Assembly (NCBI RefSeq): GCF_000003605.2 | Contig: NW_003119923.1 | Span: 27,901-41,464, forward strand | DNA length: 13,564 nt | Source of the DNA: Saccoglossus kowalevskii | Lineage: Eukaryota > Hemichordata > Enteropneusta > Harrimaniidae | Reading direction: 5' to 3' | Shown here: positions 9,797 to 13,564 of the stretch, in pieces | Numbering within the stretch: position 1 is the first letter of the stretch | Layout: each line of letters begins with the position of its first letter | The notes under the pieces: model-generated | The model's database searches: none | Seen by the model: only the letters and a program-made list of their open reading frames with translations | What the model was told of the DNA's origin: nothing | Made by a program: the position numbers and the translations under genes

Positions 9797-10179
9797 AATG
9801 GAACATGCCTATCAACTAGTCAGAGAAAAGAAAAACAAAACATTCAGATCCCCATTATTCAGCAATTGCCCATTGTCGCTGCAACTGGTCGGGAATCTCT
9901 GCCCGATGAAGATGTCGAGCCAGATCGAATTGATCGTCCGAATCGCTCGGTCCCGTGTCTTCGACCTATAGACCTCTACACGATAGAGGCTGTTTAGAGG
10001 CTTGGCCGAATAAACTTAGACCTTGGCTAGCGAAGATGGATCGAATTATTAAATACAAAGAATATGCAGCGAGAGGCAAAACTCAGAAAGTCAAACAGAA
10101 GCAACTGGCTGACTGGGGCGAAAACGGTAAATTAACCATTGATGGACAATCCGTGCCGGAACGCTCGCCGTTGATTTAG
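9797..10179 (+). pseudogene. Broken coding remnant, unrecognised (possible transposon relic)
   Basis: Two overlapping open frames look more protein-like than the surroundings. The first (9797-9994, 66 codons, no ATG needed) includes PIIQQLPIVAATGRESLPDE and later PCLRPIDLYTIEAV. The second (9934-10176, 81 codons, stop at 10177-10179) includes CLEAWPNKLRPWLAKMD, KYKEYAARGKTQKVKQKQ and ENGKLTIDGQSVPE. They join most naturally through a single frameshift between about 9960 and 9994, suggesting one decayed ORF. Base composition is richer in G+C than the flanks. The basic C-terminal part ending in a GKLTIDG-like segment is loosely reminiscent of non-LTR retrotransposon ORF1-type tails, but I do not recognise the family. 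A spliced exon pair or pure chance remain possible. It lies antisense inside the presumed intron of the subunit-g-like gene. Confidence 0.35.
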
Positions 10180-10310
10180 TTAGTCTTGCATAAAAGGAAG
10201 AATTTAAACTCCATCAGGTGAAGAAAATATGAAATTTCAAACATGGGGTTCTTTCTGTTTCTTGTAACAACGATTTCATATCATTAATGCTGATGTAACT
10301 CGTTTGTCAC

Positions 10311-10399
10311 CTATAAACACTGACCGAGTTCAGCAAAACCTTCGGCGTTCTTCCCGAAATCAACTTCGCCATCTTTTGTCTAACACTAACAGCCGCCAT
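10311..10399 (-). CDS. First coding exon, probable mitochondrial ATP synthase subunit g
   Basis: The exon begins ATG at 10399-10397 in a strong Kozak context (AAAATGG). It reads MAAVSVRQKMAKLISG then RTPKVLLNSVSVY, and ends TAT AG|GTGACA, a usable splice donor at 10311/10310 in phase 2. The frame hits TGA right after the donor, so splicing is required. From the second Met (codon 10) the pattern M-A-x-L, then [KR]TP, then L-x-N, then V-x-Y resembles the start of F1Fo ATP synthase subunit g, an inner-membrane subunit of the Fo/dimer interface of about 100 residues. In that family the next residue is usually Ser of a Ser-Lys-Pro-Arg stretch, and AG plus a pyrimidine from exon 2 would give Ser. 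The rest of the gene was not found to the left. The overlapping AAAATGGCGGC is common at starts of nuclear OXPHOS genes. Identification rests on 29 residues; another small mitochondrial protein is possible. Confidence 0.5.
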
Positions 10400-10402
10400 T
10401 TT
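10363..10402 (-). promoter_or_regulatory. Two YY1-like motifs spanning the two candidate start codons
   Basis: On the minus strand AAAATGGCGGC (10402-10392) matches the YY1 consensus and contains the first ATG. AAAGATGGCGAAG (10375-10363) is a near match and contains the in-frame second ATG. YY1 sites at or just after the start are typical of housekeeping and OXPHOS promoters. Upstream on the same strand are CCCCACCCCC (10429-10420), a KLF/Sp-like box, and a weak TATA-like TATATTTT (10444-10437). Confidence 0.45.
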
Positions 10403-10660
10403 AACAACGTGGTTCCGGGGGTGGGGTTCTTTGAAGAAAATATAGTACGCAAGCTGAAGTAAAAAAAACGCGTAAAGGGGGTGTTCTTTAGTTATCTGAC
10501 GCGTATACGTGTGAAAAAATGAATCTCATGAATTCATGTTACCTCAACTTGGAAACAGTATGAATTTAGTATGTATATAGGGTATCTATTTTAAGTTTCT
10601 GCACTTGAAAAGGGGTATAATTTCACTAAAATTAGTGTTTAGAGGTTTTTTGAAAAACTA

Positions 10661-10680
10661 TACGTCATCATACGTCATCA
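10661..10680. repeat. Tandem (TACGTCATCA)2, paired half-CRE
   Basis: Two perfect copies of a 10-bp word. On the minus strand each gives ATGACGTA or GTGACG-like half-CRE text, with centres 10 bp (one helical turn) apart. The pair is about 260 bp upstream of the subunit-g-like start. It could be a regulatory pair or simply a short duplication. Confidence 0.5.
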
Positions 10681-10696
10681 GGTCTGACCTAGATTA

Positions 10697-10707
10697 CCCC
10701 CCCCCCC
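10697..10707. repeat. C11 homopolymer
   Basis: Eleven consecutive C. This is a likely hotspot for length polymorphism and for assembly error. Confidence 0.95.
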
Positions 10708-10809
10708 AGGGAGCGTGGTACAGTTACTCAGTCGGGTCAAAAAATTTTGCTTCGTGTCAGATTATTTTTACACAGGCTGAACAATATAACCCACGATCAC
10801 GTGACGGTT

Positions 10810-12749
10810 ATGACACGTAGCCCACGGCCTCGTTTATCACGTTCTTCCTACTTGTGCTGAGCATTTTGGAATCAGGATTCGAAATCGCATTGCATGACAG
10901 TAGTCCGCATAATAAATAAATAAATTCGTAATTCAGTCGCTGTACGACAACTTCTAACACAGTTTATAACTAAATTATAACTATTTTATTTTATTTTTTG
11001 CATTTAAATAATGTTTTTATTTCGTTTCAATAATATAAACATACAACATATACTACAAATACTACTATTTTATTGATGTTCTATGTGGTGTTGTAATTAC
11101 AAATTTTATATTTGTTTTTACGCTGGGAGATTATTTTTTCATAAGTTATTAACATTAAACATGTGTGTGTGATATGTTTTTTTTTTTTACTTAATACAGT
11201 TAACAATGATATGCCATATACTAATACATTTGTGAAAATCGTTCAGTGGAAAAATTAATCCCCCAGAATAAAACAGACTTTCTCAAAATTGGATTATGTT
11301 CGCCCACATATTCGAAACAGCAGTCATACAATCTCTATCGTGCGCACATCACAAAAATGAAACTGCGAAGTGTGAAGACGTCTTGTTTACGTTCAGCCTT
11401 TTATTGCAACAATCTCTGACCAATCTTGTAGATATTCAACAAGATATTCAAAAATTCTGCACATTCAAAAGTTAACATCCATATAATATACACCTCGCAT
11501 AAATATTGAGTAAATTCGTTAGATTCAAATCATTTGAAGTTCGACAGCAATCCTCGCATCAAATTTAAGTGAGTGTCCAAACTTAAGTTAGACTTGCATA
11601 TAGTCTCTTGTTTGGGTTTTGGTGGTTTTTTCTCAATCAAATAAAATATTATGCGAGTATATACATTTTTATTGAAGAATATGCAAACAGTGCTTTCTGG
11701 CACTGTTACCATGGTTACTAATTACTTATTTTTTTTAATTACTAGTTACTAACCGAGTCTCCATTATTGACTATGTAAAAAGTTTATTCTGTCACTTTGA
11801 ATAATAAATAAATAATAAATATTTCAAAAATTGTTCATAGCTATGAATTGAACACCATAATACTAAATGTAAAAAAACTAGCTTTGAGAAATATATAATG
11901 TATATCATTACAAATACAAAGGGTGAAATATACATGTATAAATATATAACTGTGGGTAGAATTTGACATCACTTCTTGGTCCTACAATGAGACAGTTTAA
12001 ATATGAATTTCGTACATCACATACACCCTAGAATAAAAATATGCTCGTCTTTCAATTGTAATTATATCACAATATTGAAAAACCCCGATGTCCCATGCTG
12101 ACTAAAGTTTGCAGATAATAAATACTCATTTCTTGAAGATAGAGACCACTGTATTTTCTTTACAGTATACACATTCGGGGAAATTACTTTTACAATTTGT
12201 CCACTGTGCTAAGATATTAGTAAAAATATAACTTTTTAAGGTGTTTGTGAACATTATAAAGATTCCTGAGAATTGAAAAATAACCTATAAAGACATAATA
12301 TTTGACTCTATCACTGAAATGTTAAAATACATTACAATTTTTTTTAGACTTAAAGACAATACTACAAAGCATACTGACTCACGAAATATCCAATTTTAAG
12401 TGAACCAAACGGGCTTAGAAACGTGGCGTGTTACAGCGCGCTGTATGTTAACGGTATTGCAATGGCTCATTTTTCCAAGCAGTAAGTGATACGTCGGTAA
12501 AGGGCCGCGAACACAGATGTTAACAAACTAAATGCATCAAACTGATTTATACAACACATAGAATAAATGTGTAAGCTGACTGGTTTTATAGTTGTCATGT
12601 TTTCCTGATTTCAATTATCAATCGATTGGTAAATGGTCACATAAATAAGATAACACCAAGTCGCAAGTACATGTATTGCATTTGAATCGTACACCGAGTC
12701 ATTTGGATTTAAAAATGGCCAAATGGCGATCACTCTGCGTGGGATGGTA
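10810..12749. other. AT-rich spacer between the two minus-strand genes
   Basis: No convincing coding region. A 60-codon minus-strand frame at 11530-11712 contains EKKPPKPKQ but is otherwise background-like. The spacer holds AAAT-type microsatellites near 10911-10925 and 11801-11820, a T12 run at 11177-11188 and a 14-bp perfect palindrome at 12432-12445. Part of it (12750 down to about 11770) may be 3' UTR of the ninjurin gene if the distal AATAAA (minus 11788-11783) is used rather than the hexamer overlapping the stop codon. Confidence 0.5.
12432..12445. repeat. 14-bp perfect palindrome TACAGCGCGCTGTA
   Basis: A perfect self-complementary 14-mer with a GCGCGC core, unusual in this AT-rich spacer. 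It is located 306-319 bp after the ninjurin stop codon. Function unknown. Confidence 0.8.
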
Positions 12750-12755
12750 TTTATT
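12750..12755 (-). terminator. AATAAA poly(A) signal overlapping the ninjurin stop codon
   Basis: The last codon CAA, the stop TAA and the next A form AATAAA. If this signal is used, cleavage would leave a 3' UTR of only some tens of bases. No other AATAAA or ATTAAA is found on this strand until 11788-11783, about 960 bp further on. Confidence 0.4.
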
Positions 12756-13137
12756 GAACACTAAATGCCCCAATAAACACGTTTACGAACAAAATTAACA
12801 TAACTAAAACAGATACAGCGTCAGTCATTTTTTCTGCCTTTGGCTGGTCTTCTTCTTTGCTGATGTCTAAGCGATACTTAATCACCAAAAGAAGGCTGGT
12901 GACCAGCTGCAGTATAATTGAGATAACCAATCCTATATTAATAATGACGAAGAACTCAGGCGTTGATCCCTTATTGTGATTGTGCCATATACTAGCCAAG
13001 TAAGTGCCATTGGCTGTGAGCAGAGCCACATCTATGAAGCCCTGTGCTACTGTCTTCTTTCCAGCATACGAATTGGCATCGAATGGTCTTTTTTTTGTCG
13101 TGTTTGATGAACCAGTTAGCTGGGTGGTGGTTGCAAT
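12751..13137 (-). CDS. Ninjurin family protein, terminal exon (128 codons)
   Basis: Ninjurins are small plasma-membrane proteins. Vertebrate NINJ1 oligomerises to rupture the membrane of dying cells and also acts in adhesion. Exon residues 19-45 carry the family signature: FDANSYAGKKTVAQ then GFIDVALLTANGT. The Lys pair is at 27-28, Asp at 36 and Ala at 42, the spacing of NINJ1 Lys45, Asp53 and Ala59 in the amphipathic rupture helices. Two hydrophobic membrane segments follow, about 62-86 (FFVIINIGLV onward, ending LLLVIKY) and 106-126 (DAVSVLVMLILFVNVFIGAF), joined by a charged linker with KEEDQPKAEK. The protein ends FSVQ-stop. An in-frame TGA at 13143-13141 is followed at once by CAG and no Met precedes the signature, so the exon must start at a splice acceptor (TGACAG|ATT, phase 0). 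An internal GTG at 13029 encodes Val and is not a start. The short, variable N-terminus lies in exon(s) beyond the right edge. Confidence 0.95.
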   Translation of the reverse strand: MATTTQLTGSSNTTKKRPFDANSYAGKKTVAQGFIDVALLTANGTYLASIWHNHNKGSTPEFFVIINIGLVISIILQLVTSLLLVIKYRLDISKEEDQPKAEKMTDAVSVLVMLILFVNVFIGAFSVQ

Positions 13138-13223
13138 CTGTCACAAAATATAAAAATGAATTATTTTGTCACTATGTGATCTAAACTATATCTAATACTA
13201 CTATTTGGCTTGTCGCAATTGTT
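13138..13223 (-). other. 3' end of the ninjurin intron with splice acceptor
   Basis: On the minus strand the intron ends with a T-rich tract (TTCATTTTTATATTTTG) and TGACAG. A plausible branch-point word, TAGTGAC, is about 30 nt upstream. The acceptor sits about 86 bp from the edge of repeat copy B. The donor and the upstream exon are not in the window. Confidence 0.75.
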
Positions 13224-13564
13224 CTATCAAGGAAAAATCCTTTTCTCTGGGGTTCTTCACACGTGTCAGGGGGGAATCTCGTCTTGTCTCTATATCTCGC
13301 CCCCTTGAGGTGCGGGATCGGGGAAGTCACTTAAGCAATACAGTCAAATAAGACACACATAACGAAATACGTTTCAACTTTCGTCTTAGTCGATCAGTCG
13401 AGCACTCTATAAGACACAGCGCCCTGGGGAAAAATCCCCAAGACTATCGCAAGGCTGACCCAAGACTCTTTTAGACTGCGTCAAGGCTCGCCCCAAGTCT
13501 CTCCAGGACTGGACTCTCAACTGCCTCTATCGTGCTGTACTCGCCAAGACCAACTCAAAACTCT
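13224..13564 (-). repeat. Dispersed ~340-bp repeat, copy B, inside ninjurin intron
   Basis: This is the reverse-complement copy of 4988-5329. The 64-bp identical block is 13395-13458. It includes the same ggggatttttcccc near-palindrome (complement) and a CACGTG at 13260-13265. It runs to the window edge, so its outer boundary is not visible. Relative to the ninjurin transcript it is in the orientation defined as + for copy A. Confidence 0.88.

Larger units (their letters stand above)
5912..10803. promoter_or_regulatory. Scattered TCAYGTGA/CACGTG E-box palindromes
   Basis: CACGTG occurs at 6392-6397 (inside the 12-bp perfect palindrome TATCACGTGATA), 6816-6821, 7429-7434, 7762-7767, 9288-9293 and 10798-10803. 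TCATGTGAC occurs at 5912-5920 and 6004-6012. CACGTG and TCATGTGA are known binding motifs of bHLH-zip factors (USF, MiT/TFE, MYC/MAX). Whether any site is occupied cannot be judged from sequence. The site at 10798 lies about 400 bp upstream of the subunit-g-like start and is the most plausibly promoter-linked. Confidence 0.35.

Noticed and set aside
10870-10885. tRNA-like box B (ggattcgaaatc)
   Set aside because: It has an extra base relative to the box B consensus and no box A at the right distance.
11530-11712. Minus-strand open frame with EKKPPKPKQ
   Set aside because: A short basic proline segment alone does not support a gene. It lies in the spacer or possible 3' UTR of ninjurin.
12751-13029. 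Ninjurin read as a 92-residue protein starting at 13029
   Set aside because: The codon is GTG (Val) inside the conserved FIDVALL motif. The frame continues upstream to a splice acceptor at 13138.
4988-13564. A single large transposon bounded by the inverted ~340-bp repeats
   Set aside because: The enclosed DNA holds host exons and no transposase. Two separate insertions are simpler unless copy-number data show otherwise.

Overview
This window looks like nuclear DNA from an animal, most likely a lophotrochozoan and possibly a mollusc. It is AT-rich (about a third G+C by eye). The two genes I can support are spliced and both lie on the minus strand. Most of the sequence is non-coding: a large tandem array, dispersed repeats and scattered regulatory-looking motifs. 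Nothing resembles a bacterial operon, CRISPR array, phage or insertion sequence. The lineage is an inference from the style of the ninjurin protein and the genome texture, not a proven assignment.

Layout. Positions 1-3087 are one continuous array of a 26-bp unit: 118 complete units plus a partial one, entering from beyond the left edge, with no net length change across units. Positions 3088-8040 are single-copy, AT-rich and without convincing genes. They contain a long imperfect hairpin (about 3980-4075) and one copy of a ~340-bp dispersed repeat (4988-5329). Positions about 8040-9090 hold a cluster of promoter-like motifs. The best is a minus-strand promoter in which a perfect CRE, an ETS site and a TATA box are directly adjacent, followed about 65 bp downstream by a consensus splice donor. 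Positions 9797-10179 hold a broken plus-strand coding remnant of unknown identity.

Positions 10311-10399 (minus) are a short first coding exon starting in the classic AAAATGGCGGC context. It best resembles the N-terminus of mitochondrial ATP synthase subunit g. I could not find the rest of that gene, so either its first intron is long (possibly running across or up to the satellite) or the exon is orphaned. Positions 12751-13137 (minus) are the terminal exon of a ninjurin-family gene, the plasma-membrane-rupture protein family. It carries most of the conserved protein; the N-terminus lies upstream, beyond the right edge. The intron before this exon contains a second copy of the ~340-bp repeat (13224-13564), inverted relative to the first.

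The two genes are tandem, not divergent: ninjurin ends about 2.35 kb upstream of the subunit-g-like start. I see no functional link between them. The most distinctive items are the indel-free 26-bp array with nested higher-order repeats, the compact CRE/ETS/TATA promoter candidate, the excess of CACGTG palindromes between the genes, and the ninjurin exon with its rupture-helix residues intact. I do not see a clear new biological system.
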